From the NCBI GenBank assembly GCA_002435865.1, contig DIWV01000005.1, forward strand, positions 18,031 through 82,030: a DNA stretch of 64,000 bases. Direction: 5' to 3'. The translations under genes and the position numbers were made by a program. How positions within the stretch are numbered: position 1 is the first letter of the stretch; each line of letters begins with the position of its first letter. This document shows positions 25,977 to 35,047 of this stretch, in pieces. The DNA is from Cloacimonetes bacterium UBA6097 (GTDB lineage Bacteria > Cloacimonadota > Cloacimonadia > Cloacimonadales > Cloacimonadaceae). The notes under the pieces are model-generated. The model saw only the letters and a list, made by a program, of their open reading frames with translations, had not been told where the DNA came from and did not search any database.

Positions 25977-27053
25977 ATGCCTGTTTTTGAAGTATTAACC
26001 CTTGCTGAACGTGACCAATGGTCACAGTATCTATCCCAGTTACCACCTGAGCAGCAGGATATTTATTTTACTCCGGAGTATTGTGAACTCTTTACAGAAG
26101 TGAGCGGAGGAGCTGCCAGATGCATGGTTTTTAAAGATGGGGATTTCATAGCTCTATATCCGTTTCATATTGATAAGGTTAACAAACTTGGCTATAATCT
26201 TGATAAGGATTACTATGACATCCAGGGTGCGTATGGCTATAATGGGATAGTCTCCAATACAGATGACAGGAGCTTTCTGGATAAACTTACTGATAACTGG
26301 ATTGCCTGGTGTAAAGATAATAATGTAATTGCCGAGTTTATCCGCTATAACCCTGTGCTGCAAAACCATAACAAGTGTCCCTGGGCTGCGCCTGTTTATA
26401 CTCTGGAAAATGTGCTGATTCCATTGACTTCCTTTCAGGAGGTTTGGGATAAATCTTTTTCCGGGAAAGTTAGAACTGATATCAGGAAAGCTATAGGGTA
26501 CGGATTGAGCTTTGAAATTTACACCGGTGCAGGGATTAGCAAAGACAAATATGATAAATTCATAGAGCTGTATTTATCTACGATGGCAAGAAGAGGTGCT
26601 GATAATTTCTATTTGTTCAGCCCGGTTTTTTTTAATAAACTTATAAAAGAACTTAAAAATAATATCTATGTCAGCTTTGCTGTTTTGGATGGCACACCGG
26701 TAACGGCTGACCTTTTTTTGCATAACAACATTAACAGTTACGGCTTTTTATCCGGTTCTCTGGAAGAATACAACTATCTTAGAGCCAATCGATTCCTTAG
26801 AAGTGAAGAGATGAAATTCCTCATCGAAAATAAGTTTAAGCATTATTCGATGGGTGGCGGTAATGTAAATAACGACTCAATATTCAAATACAAAAAAGCA
26901 TTCAGTATTAAAACAGAGTCGAAATTTTACATTGGCAAGTGTATCCATAATGAGGAAGTATATACCTCAGTCAAAAGCCAATGGCAACTAAAGTACCCTC
27001 ATTTATTTGAAAAGTATAATAAAAGAGTATTGTGCTACAGGGATATAGCTTGA
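25977..27053 (+). CDS. FemAB/CelD-like GNAT-fold acyltransferase
   Basis: 358 residues with a doubled GNAT layout (Acetyltransf_6/BioF2-like). The basic segment SFSGKVRTDIRKAIGYG near residue 160 matches the S-x-K-x-R-x-x-I-x-x-A motif of FemAB-like proteins, and the C-terminal half ends with MGGGNVNNDSIFKYKKAFS, also typical. Members transfer amino acids from aminoacyl-tRNA or acyl groups to cell-wall or surface glycans. The ATG lacks a strong ribosome-binding site. Three such proteins (also 29955 and 49032) occur in this island. Confidence 0.75.
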   Translation: MPVFEVLTLAERDQWSQYLSQLPPEQQDIYFTPEYCELFTEVSGGAARCMVFKDGDFIALYPFHIDKVNKLGYNLDKDYYDIQGAYGYNGIVSNTDDRSFLDKLTDNWIAWCKDNNVIAEFIRYNPVLQNHNKCPWAAPVYTLENVLIPLTSFQEVWDKSFSGKVRTDIRKAIGYGLSFEIYTGAGISKDKYDKFIELYLSTMARRGADNFYLFSPVFFNKLIKELKNNIYVSFAVLDGTPVTADLFLHNNINSYGFLSGSLEEYNYLRANRFLRSEEMKFLIENKFKHYSMGGGNVNNDSIFKYKKAFSIKTESKFYIGKCIHNEEVYTSVKSQWQLKYPHLFEKYNKRVLCYRDIA

Positions 27054-27106
27054 TAAACGCACAGATATTTCCCTTACCCTGCTTAGTACATTATCCTTGC
27101 GATGTC

Positions 27107-27141
27107 GTTGCGATTCCCAGCAATTCGCTGGGAGGCGCAAC
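27107..27141. repeat. Intergenic hairpin in the gap before the 27231 gene
   Basis: GTTGCG (27107-27112) pairs with CGCAAC (27136-27141) and CCCAGC (27116-27121) with GCTGGG (27127-27132) around a 5-base loop, with a 3-base internal bulge on each side. No T-run follows. The gap 27054-27230 also holds two near-copies of a CAGGGATATA word (27040 and 27154). It looks like an inserted intergenic repeat rather than a terminator. Confidence 0.5.
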
Positions 27142-27230
27142 CGTATTGCAGGGATATACTATTAAGGGAGTTTTAAGGTTAAAATGGATTACACAAGAGG
27201 GACTAAACTATTAAAGCCAAGTTAAAAGTT

Positions 27231-27656
27231 ATGCTCCCGGGTTTTACCGGAAATATGGATGATGTGGTAATTTACTACAATGCTAAGCTTAATAGCTACA
27301 TCGTTAGGAGAAAGGTTATTCCCAGGCATACTCCTGATAATACTATTGTAGTTGAGATTCATGCATTCCGGCGCAGGATAGGAGTAACGGAAGACTTTCT
27401 GGATGACTGCCGGGAATACATCCGCCTGTTTAACCAGAAATTCCGTAAGCAGGGCAGGGCGATGAGCACCTGGCCCAATGTTTACATGAAAATAATGAGA
27501 TCGCTGAAGGTGCATTATCCCGGGATTGATTTTAAGACACTTACGCGTCAGGATGTTATTAACCAATCTTTACCCTGCAGGACTGTTGCAGATGCCGTAA
27601 GGGCGGGATATCTGGAAACTGTGCCGGGTTTTGAAAAACTGGATAAAGATATTTAG
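27231..27656 (+). CDS. Small hypothetical protein, unrecognised
   Basis: 141 residues, mostly charged, without signal peptide or membrane segment. The N-terminus GNMDDVVIYYNAKLNSYIVR is beta-rich, with aromatic and basic residues (VRRKVIPRHTPDN) that recall the small proteins of mobile or phage-like loci. The C-terminal half is helical (LDDCREYIRLFNQKFRKQG, YMKIMRSLKVHY). It begins with ATG after a poor ribosome-binding site, follows a repeat-containing gap and ends two bases before a glycosyltransferase gene. I do not recognise the family and cannot assign a function; it may be a passenger gene. Confidence 0.6.
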   Translation: MLPGFTGNMDDVVIYYNAKLNSYIVRRKVIPRHTPDNTIVVEIHAFRRRIGVTEDFLDDCREYIRLFNQKFRKQGRAMSTWPNVYMKIMRSLKVHYPGIDFKTLTRQDVINQSLPCRTVADAVRAGYLETVPGFEKLDKDI

Positions 27657-27658
27657 CC

Positions 27659-28822
27659 ATGCCTGAAAAAAGCAATAAAATATCGATAGTTTTACTGGGT
27701 CCGGGGCATGGGAATAATATAGATGCATTCCTTGATTTGCTTTTTTTACGGCAGGATTTTGAAGTTACATTACTGGCTTTGGAATGCAGGGTGGACAGAG
27801 CAAAATTTCCTTTGCTTAAGGTTGAGGAATACGGGCATGCCAACGGTCTGCTTAAAAAGCTTAAGTCATATGTAAAAATGATTCAGCTTCCCAGGCATGA
27901 TATCCTGATGATACTGGGGGGAAGCAACCTTTATGAAGTTATCCCTGCTTTGCTGCTGATAAGAAGAAGGCGCACAGCTTTTAATACCTGGGGAGAAACG
28001 ATACCCCGTCAAATTGGTGAAAAGGGCATAAATGCTTTTTTGTACCGGATTGTACTGAAATCTGTAGATGCCATTTTCTGCAACTGGTACGGAGTAAGGA
28101 ATATCCTGCTGAAAAACGCTCCGGAACTTGAGCCGAAAATCTATATCCAGGGATGGGGTTTAAGCACTGATTTTACTGAAGAAAAACCGGTAGTTTCCGA
28201 ATTCACCAAAGATTATATCAAGTCTGTACCTGATGAAAGAGTAGTATTTTTAAACATCAGGTCTATAGATTTCTATAACGAAATCGGGAAAATCCTGGAT
28301 GCGCTGTTAATCCTTAAAAACAGCTATCCCGAGTATTTTAAGCGTGTATTATATGTTTTCTGGCATGGCAATAATGTAAGAGAAGTGTTATTAAACCAAA
28401 TTCTGAACTTCATAAATGAGCACGGATTAAAAGACCACCTGTGGTGCGTAAAACACCCGTTTATACCGACTTCGGATATCAGGCATATTGTTGATGCAGC
28501 TGATGTTGTGGTCAATTTTGTCAATCGTGACCAGCTTTCCAGTTCGGTTCTGGAAGCCATGTATCTGAAAAAGCAGTTAATCATGTCTGATATTGAAGCT
28601 TACAGGATTCTAAATGAAGAATGCGGCACTCAGCTCAACCTGATACCTGTAACCACTGAAGCTCTGGTAAATGAAATGAAATTTACGATCGACAATGTAA
28701 ATAAAAGCAGCTTGCAGACAGAACTTATGGATTTGCGGAAAAGTATAGTGGAAAAACGCTTTACCAGAACCAATAATGCTCCGGCTATTGCAGCGAAGTT
28801 TAATGAGATTCTTAGCAAATGA
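27659..28822 (+). CDS. Glycosyltransferase (GT-B fold, divergent)
   Basis: 387 residues with two Rossmann-like halves. The N-terminal half has ISIVLLGPGHGNNIDAF and ILMILGGSNLYEVIP. The C-terminal half has VFLNIRSIDFYNEIGKILDA, where GT-B enzymes bind the nucleotide, and ADVVVNFVNRDQLSSSVLEA, which corresponds to the E-x(7)-E-like donor motif of family 4 (here with only one clear Glu). It overlaps the deacetylase gene by four bases. It is probably a cytoplasmic sugar transferase for the repeat unit; donor not predictable. Confidence 0.7.
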   Translation: MPEKSNKISIVLLGPGHGNNIDAFLDLLFLRQDFEVTLLALECRVDRAKFPLLKVEEYGHANGLLKKLKSYVKMIQLPRHDILMILGGSNLYEVIPALLLIRRRRTAFNTWGETIPRQIGEKGINAFLYRIVLKSVDAIFCNWYGVRNILLKNAPELEPKIYIQGWGLSTDFTEEKPVVSEFTKDYIKSVPDERVVFLNIRSIDFYNEIGKILDALLILKNSYPEYFKRVLYVFWHGNNVREVLLNQILNFINEHGLKDHLWCVKHPFIPTSDIRHIVDAADVVVNFVNRDQLSSSVLEAMYLKKQLIMSDIEAYRILNEECGTQLNLIPVTTEALVNEMKFTIDNVNKSSLQTELMDLRKSIVEKRFTRTNNAPAIAAKFNEILSK

Positions 28823-29952
28823 CTATAGAAAAATGTAAGTACTACAACGATCATCAAACTGCCTGCTGCCTGATGATTGATGACCTTGTTCCTGTGGCTG
28901 TAAGCAAGGACGGTAAAATTGGACCGGGAAATGACTGGGGTTATTTAAAAGACAGCAAAGACTCCCAGTTTAATTTTTTGGAAGAGAAGCTATTTAGCAA
29001 ATATCCTGAAATCAGAGGCACAATCTTTTTACCTCTGGCAGTACATAAACACATGAAAGGCAATAAAGACTATCAGGTTTTTGCAACAGATTTTGATGAC
29101 GACTTTATCAGGTTCCTGAATAAAATCAGCTCCCGGTTTGAATTTGCCTTTCACGGTATCAGGCATACCTGGAAAGACGATAAGACCGGTTCAACTGTTT
29201 TTGAATTTGCAGATCCCACTAATGAAGATATTGCGGCTGCGATTACAGAAGTAAAAGAATTTGAGCAAAAGACAGGCATAACTTTTCACGGGGGCAAGTT
29301 TCCGGGATACAGATATAACCGGGTTGCTCAGAACTTACTGATGGATTTAAAAGCTGAGTGGTGGGCTTTGGATGCGGATATGATAAACTGTCCGGGTGCA
29401 AAAAACTCCATCCTGGCAGATGCAACATCAGGCATTAAGTATATTCCCACTAATGTCAGCGGGGATATTTTTATGGATAATCCCTCGCAGTCTGCCATCA
29501 GGAAGCTTGCAAAAAGAATAATCAGGAATAAATACTATCAAAAGCCCGGGGAATACTTGCTCTATTTGTACAAAAACGGATACCCCATTATTATCCAGGA
29601 GCATTATCAGAACCAGGGCACTTCTGCAAAGAGACAGAAACCGAATCTTTATGATGATATTCTTTCCCTGGATAAAATCTATGGTCTGCTGAGTTCCCTG
29701 GATATCTGGCATTCTAACTGCACTGAAATTGCCGGATATCATGATTCGTATATTAATACGGAGATTAAATCCAATAGTGATGAGGAATTTTCTGTGACCT
29801 ACTCCGGTGAATCTGCAATACCGGGGTTGACTATCAGGACAGATGCAGAGAATTTGCTCCGGAAAGAAAATCAAACCATAATAAAGGGAAACAGAAAAAA
29901 CTCAAACTGGATTTTTAATAATATCAGACCGGGAACTTACATAAGGAAATAA
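28819..29952 (+). CDS. Polysaccharide-deacetylase-like protein
   Basis: 377 residues with an NodB-like beta/alpha barrel. MIDDLVPVAVS near residue 16 supplies the paired acids, EFAFHGIRHTWKDD near 110-123 supplies the H-x(3)-H metal ligands, and FPGYRYNR near 155 is the later arginine motif. The C-terminal ~80 residues form a separate beta-rich tail (SVTYSGESAIPGLTIRTD). Such proteins remove N-acetyl groups from glycans or act on related amides. It is tightly coupled to the GT upstream and the acyltransferase downstream. No signal peptide, so it would act on cytoplasmic intermediates. Confidence 0.75.
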   Translation: MTIEKCKYYNDHQTACCLMIDDLVPVAVSKDGKIGPGNDWGYLKDSKDSQFNFLEEKLFSKYPEIRGTIFLPLAVHKHMKGNKDYQVFATDFDDDFIRFLNKISSRFEFAFHGIRHTWKDDKTGSTVFEFADPTNEDIAAAITEVKEFEQKTGITFHGGKFPGYRYNRVAQNLLMDLKAEWWALDADMINCPGAKNSILADATSGIKYIPTNVSGDIFMDNPSQSAIRKLAKRIIRNKYYQKPGEYLLYLYKNGYPIIIQEHYQNQGTSAKRQKPNLYDDILSLDKIYGLLSSLDIWHSNCTEIAGYHDSYINTEIKSNSDEEFSVTYSGESAIPGLTIRTDAENLLRKENQTIIKGNRKNSNWIFNNIRPGTYIRK

Positions 29953-29954
29953 AT

Positions 29955-31037
29955 TTGGAAATCAGAATAATTACCACTACAGAAGGTCTGGAAAGCATTA
30001 AACAGGATTGGGAAAGGATAGAGAAGAACTATCCCAATCTTACTATTTGTGCCACTTACAGATATAACTATACCTGGTGGTCTGTGTTTAAGGATTCAGG
30101 CGTCTGCTCTTTATGGATTGTCTGTGTGATTCATAATAGTGTAATTATCGGAATTGCACCCTTTATGCTTAAACAGGTAACTAAACGTCTTGTTTCTTAT
30201 AAACAGCTGATGTTTCTTTCCATGGCAGACACTAACGACATTATTTATGACAGCAGTTCTGATGCCAATGGTGATACTGTGTATAAAATGATTTTCAGCA
30301 GACTCGATGAAACCAAAGATGTCTGGGATGAAATAAACCTTACCCATATCAGCCACAAATCAGAACTGGCGCATTATCTGCTGAAGTCAAAGTATAACAG
30401 CAACTTTACTTATTTGATAGAAAATCCTTATATAGACGTGCAAGACTGCTATGTAAACGGTGAAATAAATGACAATATATTACCCGATAAAACAAAACAA
30501 TATGCCAACAGGTTAAAAAAACTAACAGATTATGAACTTATACTTACAACTGAGAACCGCATTGATGAATTTGCAGTAATCCATCTGGCAGAGATGCATC
30601 ATCTTAACCAGGCAGGTGAGCAGAACAGGCATTCCCTGTTTCAGGACAAGCTGCGATACAGCTTCTTCAGGTCATTGGCTGAACAGGGGCTGATTTACAG
30701 TTATATTTTGTTTGATAAACTTAAGTCCAAAACCATAATCTATAACTTTGGATTTATCTTTAACGGAATCTTCCATTCTGTTAACACAGGTTTTGAGCCT
30801 GAATACGGCAAATATGCAGTGGGAAAAGTTATGTACTATGAAATTCTGAAGGAAAACCTCATAAATCAGAAATGGAATATTCTGGATGCAGGCAGCGGAC
30901 GTTATCAATGGAAATTTGAATGGACCTCCAGGTTTTATCTGATGTATCGCTATAACACTACCAATCAGCAGAGCAGTAAAATGAAGCTAAGTAAAAGAAT
31001 AACTAAACTGGCAAAAGCAATCAGGTCAGGAATATAA
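29955..31037 (+). CDS. CelD/BioF2-like GNAT acyltransferase
   Basis: 360 residues of the Acetyltransf_6 (cellulose-biosynthesis CelD-like) type. The N-terminal half contains CATYRYNYTWWSVFKD and IVIIGIAPFMLK-like strands; the C-terminal half ends with YEILKENLINQKWNILDAG and RYQWKFEWTS, the family's usual closing motif. TTG start with AAGGAAATA upstream; no ATG is near. It probably transfers an acyl or aminoacyl group onto a sugar amine. It lies in a run of three acyl-handling genes with 28819 and 31041. Confidence 0.72.
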   Translation: MEIRIITTTEGLESIKQDWERIEKNYPNLTICATYRYNYTWWSVFKDSGVCSLWIVCVIHNSVIIGIAPFMLKQVTKRLVSYKQLMFLSMADTNDIIYDSSSDANGDTVYKMIFSRLDETKDVWDEINLTHISHKSELAHYLLKSKYNSNFTYLIENPYIDVQDCYVNGEINDNILPDKTKQYANRLKKLTDYELILTTENRIDEFAVIHLAEMHHLNQAGEQNRHSLFQDKLRYSFFRSLAEQGLIYSYILFDKLKSKTIIYNFGFIFNGIFHSVNTGFEPEYGKYAVGKVMYYEILKENLINQKWNILDAGSGRYQWKFEWTSRFYLMYRYNTTNQQSSKMKLSKRITKLAKAIRSGI

Positions 31038-31040
31038 TCA

Positions 31041-31670
31041 ATGGTTGATAAATTCATGCTCTCGGGCTTATATCATAAAACTATTGGCAGATTGCTCGAA
31101 TGCGCCAGATTATACAGGCTTAACCTGACAGGATATGCAAAACTGGATGTACCTGCAATTCCTGAAGGATTTGAGTTTATGTTCCCTGATTTAAGTAATA
31201 TTGAGCAGCTGAGACTTCACTATCAGGCAATTCCAGGGAAAATAGACAGGATAATTAAAAGGCTGGAATCAAATGATTACCGGTGTTTTGCTTATAAGGA
31301 AACACGTAGCGGACAGATAGCCTATACAAGATGGCTTTGTTACAGGGAATTTTTTAGTGCTGAACTAAGGAAAACCCTCAGATTCTCTGACAAGGAAGTA
31401 TTAACTCTGGACAGTTATACTGCTCCGGATTACAGGCACTCAGGTCTGCATCATGCAATGAATATTGCAATGTTAAACTGGCTTAAAGATAATACAGGGC
31501 TACAGTTTGTTTATATGGTAATCAAGTGTTTCATACCCCATTTGACAAAGATTCCGCTGGATTTGGGGTACAGACCCATAAGTACAAAAGTTTATCCTAA
31601 GAAAGGTTCTTTTACAGAATTGATAAAACTGGTTACAGGAAAAATAAAGATTAAGCATGAAAAAGACTAA
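31041..31670 (+). CDS. GNAT-family acyltransferase
   Basis: 209 residues. The GNAT core is seen as AYTRWLCYREFF, LTLDSYTAPDYRHSGLHHAM (the acetyl-CoA loop, with R-H-S-G-L in place of R-G-x-G-x-G/A) and FVYMVIKCFIPHLTKIPLDLGY. The N-terminal ~60 residues include EGFEFMFPDLSNIEQL and replace a standard first strand. It starts three bases after the CelD-like gene and so belongs to the same translation unit. Probably acylates an amino sugar; the donor could be acetyl-CoA or a carrier-bound acyl. Confidence 0.7.
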   Translation: MVDKFMLSGLYHKTIGRLLECARLYRLNLTGYAKLDVPAIPEGFEFMFPDLSNIEQLRLHYQAIPGKIDRIIKRLESNDYRCFAYKETRSGQIAYTRWLCYREFFSAELRKTLRFSDKEVLTLDSYTAPDYRHSGLHHAMNIAMLNWLKDNTGLQFVYMVIKCFIPHLTKIPLDLGYRPISTKVYPKKGSFTELIKLVTGKIKIKHEKD

Positions 31671-31713
31671 GAAAATGATTTATTATACAGCTATGTAGAG
31701 ATTAGGAGATAAG

Positions 31714-33504
31714 ATGAACTTCATCCTTGTTTATTCATCGGAAAAAAGCATTCTGCAGGATGTAGAAAAACTATATGGCAAAGATGCAGGGTTCAGGATT
31801 GAGCGGGAGTATAACCAGGCTAAACTGCTGATATACTCCGATACGAAAATTGAGCATCTTAACGTTGTGAACGTTGTAAATGATATTGGGGACATTGACT
31901 ATGGCAGTGAAGATAATTTCCTGGCTAACACCCATGATACTATTGCAGCAAAAATGGTCGTAAATGATAATTATATAAAATTCAGGACGGACTACCTGGG
32001 GCTTTTACCTTTATATTACCACAAGACTGAAGCATCCACTATTATCAGCAGCAATATCTTTCTCATTAACAATGTTATCAAAACCAGCTACTGCGAAGAA
32101 TCTCTCTGGGATTCATTAATTTTTAAAAAGCCATTTAATAAAAACACATGGTTTTCCAATATATACTGCACTATGCCCAATGAATTAGTTGTTGTTGACC
32201 TGGCAGCAGGGATAACAACTCTATCCGAAGGAAGACTGGAAGAAAATGTTTTTTCAGGGCAGGACAAGGACTATGTGGGTGAAGCAATTGATTTCTTTCA
32301 TAAAGCGCATCAGGTAATAACAAAAAAGAACCTACCCTTGGCAATATCTCTTTCGGCAGGTTCAGATTCCAGGACTGCTTTGGCAGGAGTAATGTCTATG
32401 AATACGGATTTTACTGCTTATAGCTGGGGTGCGGACTATTATCGTGAGACAAGGATGATTAAACATCTGACTGAAAAACTGGGAATAAACTGGAAGCTGA
32501 TGAGCTTTGAAGGCTTTAAAGAGGCAGAGGAATATTATCTTAGCCTGTCGCAGCTTACCAGTAATGGCTTATCTCTGCAACGCTCACCGCACCATTTCTT
32601 TATGCATACAAAAATGGCACACGGCAGTGCTGTGTTTGAAGGAAATGGCGGCAGTGAATTTCTGAAAGCAGAAATAACTGACCTGTTCTATACCGATGCA
32701 TACAGAGACATTATAGCAAGAAATAATGAACCGGGTGAGTACCTGAACAGAGTATTTTCATTTTTCTCAGACGATTACAAGACCAAAATTATCCAATATA
32801 TTATGGATAATTACAGCAGCTATTTAGTGGACTTTAAAACCCCCGGCGGATATGAAATGCACAGGAACTTCCTGCTGCAGTTCGTTCCAACCAGGGCTTT
32901 TACCGGTATGTTTAACTCAGCCATATATGCAGGACTGAGCTTGTACGAACCCTTTTTCTCACGTAATATGATGATGACCACATTTGCAAATAATTTTGGA
33001 CTGAAAACCGCAACTTTAATGTCAGGCTTTTCTCAGTTAGACCTATCTGTTGGCTTTCCGGGTAAGGTAAAGGATATTATACCACAGGCAAGAATGGTGG
33101 AAAATCTGTATCCAAAATTGTTAAAAACGCAGTTGGACAGAGGATTTAGCATGAAACAGGCGCTGTACCCATTCGATATAACCAAGCTTGACGATATCAG
33201 AAAACTGGGCATACTAAGGAAAGTCCTTCCTATGGGATTTAAAAGGTACATAAAAGCTCAGAAGCAGAAACTTTCAAAGCAAAAGGTGTTCAGGGGACAG
33301 ACGGATTATAGCCAAACCTCATTCCTTGATTTGGACAGTAATATTAACCCTCTGCTGCAGGCAAATCTGAAACCTGCTTATAAGCGTGATAACAGATGTG
33401 TGGAAGATTTGAGTGTATGCCTTAATTCAATGACATATGTAAAAGCAGACGATATTTGGAAACTGCTTTCAGAAAAAAAAGCGCCTTTTTCTCCCACAAA
33501 TTGA
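31714..33504 (+). CDS. Asparagine-synthase-like ATP-dependent amide ligase
   Basis: 596 residues with the two-domain plan of AsnB. The N-terminal Ntn-like domain starts MNFILVYSS, so the Cys2 nucleophile needed to release ammonia from glutamine is absent. The synthetase domain has the PP-loop SAGSDS at residues 214-219 and a later GNGGSEFLKAE. Proteins of this kind in surface-glycan clusters are thought to form amides with ammonia or an amine other than glutamine. AGGAG precedes the ATG. A second homologue lies at 44363. Family clear, reaction inferred. Confidence 0.8.
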   Translation: MNFILVYSSEKSILQDVEKLYGKDAGFRIEREYNQAKLLIYSDTKIEHLNVVNVVNDIGDIDYGSEDNFLANTHDTIAAKMVVNDNYIKFRTDYLGLLPLYYHKTEASTIISSNIFLINNVIKTSYCEESLWDSLIFKKPFNKNTWFSNIYCTMPNELVVVDLAAGITTLSEGRLEENVFSGQDKDYVGEAIDFFHKAHQVITKKNLPLAISLSAGSDSRTALAGVMSMNTDFTAYSWGADYYRETRMIKHLTEKLGINWKLMSFEGFKEAEEYYLSLSQLTSNGLSLQRSPHHFFMHTKMAHGSAVFEGNGGSEFLKAEITDLFYTDAYRDIIARNNEPGEYLNRVFSFFSDDYKTKIIQYIMDNYSSYLVDFKTPGGYEMHRNFLLQFVPTRAFTGMFNSAIYAGLSLYEPFFSRNMMMTTFANNFGLKTATLMSGFSQLDLSVGFPGKVKDIIPQARMVENLYPKLLKTQLDRGFSMKQALYPFDITKLDDIRKLGILRKVLPMGFKRYIKAQKQKLSKQKVFRGQTDYSQTSFLDLDSNINPLLQANLKPAYKRDNRCVEDLSVCLNSMTYVKADDIWKLLSEKKAPFSPTN

Positions 33505-33510
33505 AAATCT

Positions 33511-33538
33511 TTGTTTTATTAATATTAAGATTTATATA
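33511..33538 (+). promoter_or_regulatory. Weak candidate promoter upstream of the MBOAT gene
   Basis: TTGTTT (33511-33516), a 16-base spacer and TATATA (33533-33538) lie in the 107-base gap before 33612. AT-rich gaps give such matches easily, so the evidence is modest. Confidence 0.25.
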
Positions 33539-33611
33539 TAGATAAGGAATTATAGTTAATTGAAAATAGAGAGAATAGTACAAGGAAGCTCCTCAAGAGT
33601 GTGGATAATTA

Positions 33612-35045
33612 ATGCTGTTTAATTCATACGAATTCATAATCTTTCTGGTTGCGGTTTTCATTTTATACTGGTTTGTATTTGTAAAAAGCCGCAATTTACA
33701 GAATTTGTTTTTATTGGTTGCAAGCTATTTGTTTTATGGATGGTGGGATTGGAGATTCCTTTCTTTAATAGCATTTAGTTCTGTTGTCGATTATATAGCG
33801 GGTTTGCAGATATACAACTCCAAAACAAAACCGGGAAAAGTATTATTCCTGTGCCTGAGTATATTTGTAAACCTTGGGCTATTAGGGTTTTTCAAATATT
33901 ATAATTTTTTCGTAAGTCAGTTTATTGATGCTTTCTCAGGTTTTGGTTTAAACCTTGATGCCAGAACGCTAAACATAGTTTTACCGGTAGGGATTAGCTT
34001 TTATACTTTCCAGACTATGAGCTATTCTTTGGATGTTTATTATGGAAAGCTAAAACCAACTAAAAATGTAATTGCTTTTTTCACATATGTCAGTTTCTTT
34101 CCACAACTGGTAGCAGGTCCCATAGAACGGGCAATTAATTTACTCCCTCAGTTTATGAAGAACCGGGTGTTTGACTTTGAAAAAGCAAAAGATGGCTTGA
34201 AACACATTTTGTGGGGTCTGTTTAAAAAAGTAGTGATAGCAGACGGAGCAGCACGGTTTGCCAATATTGTGTTCAGTCAGTATGCAGATTTACCTGCAAG
34301 CAGTATAATCCTGGGTGTAGTATTTTTTGCTTTTCAGATATATGGTGATTTTTCAGGCTATTCAGATATAGCAATTGGAACTGCAAAGCTGTTTGGCTTT
34401 AGCTTAATGCGCAACTTTGCCTATCCATATTTCTCCAGAGATATTGCTGAATTCTGGCGCAGATGGCATATCTCACTTTCCACCTGGTTCCGTGATTACC
34501 TTTATATCCCATTAGGGGGCAGCAAAGGCAATTTGTACAAAAAAATCAGAAATACACTCATAATTTTTGTAGTAAGTGGTTTCTGGCATGGAGCAAACTG
34601 GACTTTTATTATTTGGGGAGCTTTAAATGCGATATATTTCTTACCCCTGCTGCTTACCGGAACAAACAGGAAAAATACTGATATAGCTGCAGAAAACAGG
34701 TTGCTCCCATCTTTGAAAGAAGCCTTTCAGATTTTGCTGACGTTTACTCTTACCTGTATTGCCTGGATTTTCTTCAGGGCAAGAGATGTTGGGCAAGCAT
34801 TAGATATATTTCGACATTTGTTTAATAAGTCCATTATATCTAAACCGGTTAACATGGGTTCGGCTTTTTATTTGATAATAATTGGTTTTGTAATTGTTGA
34901 ATGGCTTCAACGTCATAATGAACATGCCCTGGAACTTAGTTTTATTAAATATACTTGGATTAGATGGGCGGTCTATTATGGTATTGCATTCATTGTTTTC
35001 TATTATTTTAACTACCAGCAGACTTTTATATATTTCCAGTTCTGA
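33612..35045 (+). CDS. MBOAT-family O-acyltransferase (AlgI-like)
   Basis: 477-residue polytopic enzyme with the membrane-bound O-acyltransferase signatures FFPQLVAGPIERA, YGDFSGYSDIAIGTAKLFG, EFWRRWHISLSTWFRDYLY and VSGFWHGANWTFIIWG; the two histidines (RWH and FWH) are the catalytic positions. AlgI-type proteins move acyl groups, usually acetyl, across the inner membrane for O-acylation of exported polysaccharide. The following gene encodes an SGNH-like periplasmic partner, completing the usual two-component O-acetylation module. Confidence 0.92.
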   Translation: MLFNSYEFIIFLVAVFILYWFVFVKSRNLQNLFLLVASYLFYGWWDWRFLSLIAFSSVVDYIAGLQIYNSKTKPGKVLFLCLSIFVNLGLLGFFKYYNFFVSQFIDAFSGFGLNLDARTLNIVLPVGISFYTFQTMSYSLDVYYGKLKPTKNVIAFFTYVSFFPQLVAGPIERAINLLPQFMKNRVFDFEKAKDGLKHILWGLFKKVVIADGAARFANIVFSQYADLPASSIILGVVFFAFQIYGDFSGYSDIAIGTAKLFGFSLMRNFAYPYFSRDIAEFWRRWHISLSTWFRDYLYIPLGGSKGNLYKKIRNTLIIFVVSGFWHGANWTFIIWGALNAIYFLPLLLTGTNRKNTDIAAENRLLPSLKEAFQILLTFTLTCIAWIFFRARDVGQALDIFRHLFNKSIISKPVNMGSAFYLIIIGFVIVEWLQRHNEHALELSFIKYTWIRWAVYYGIAFIVFYYFNYQQTFIYFQF

Positions 35046-35047
35046 TT

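Noticed and set aside
27032..27214. 60-codon open frame in the gap after the FemAB-like gene
   Set aside because: It overlaps the gene end and an intergenic hairpin repeat, lacks a ribosome-binding site and has no recognisable content.
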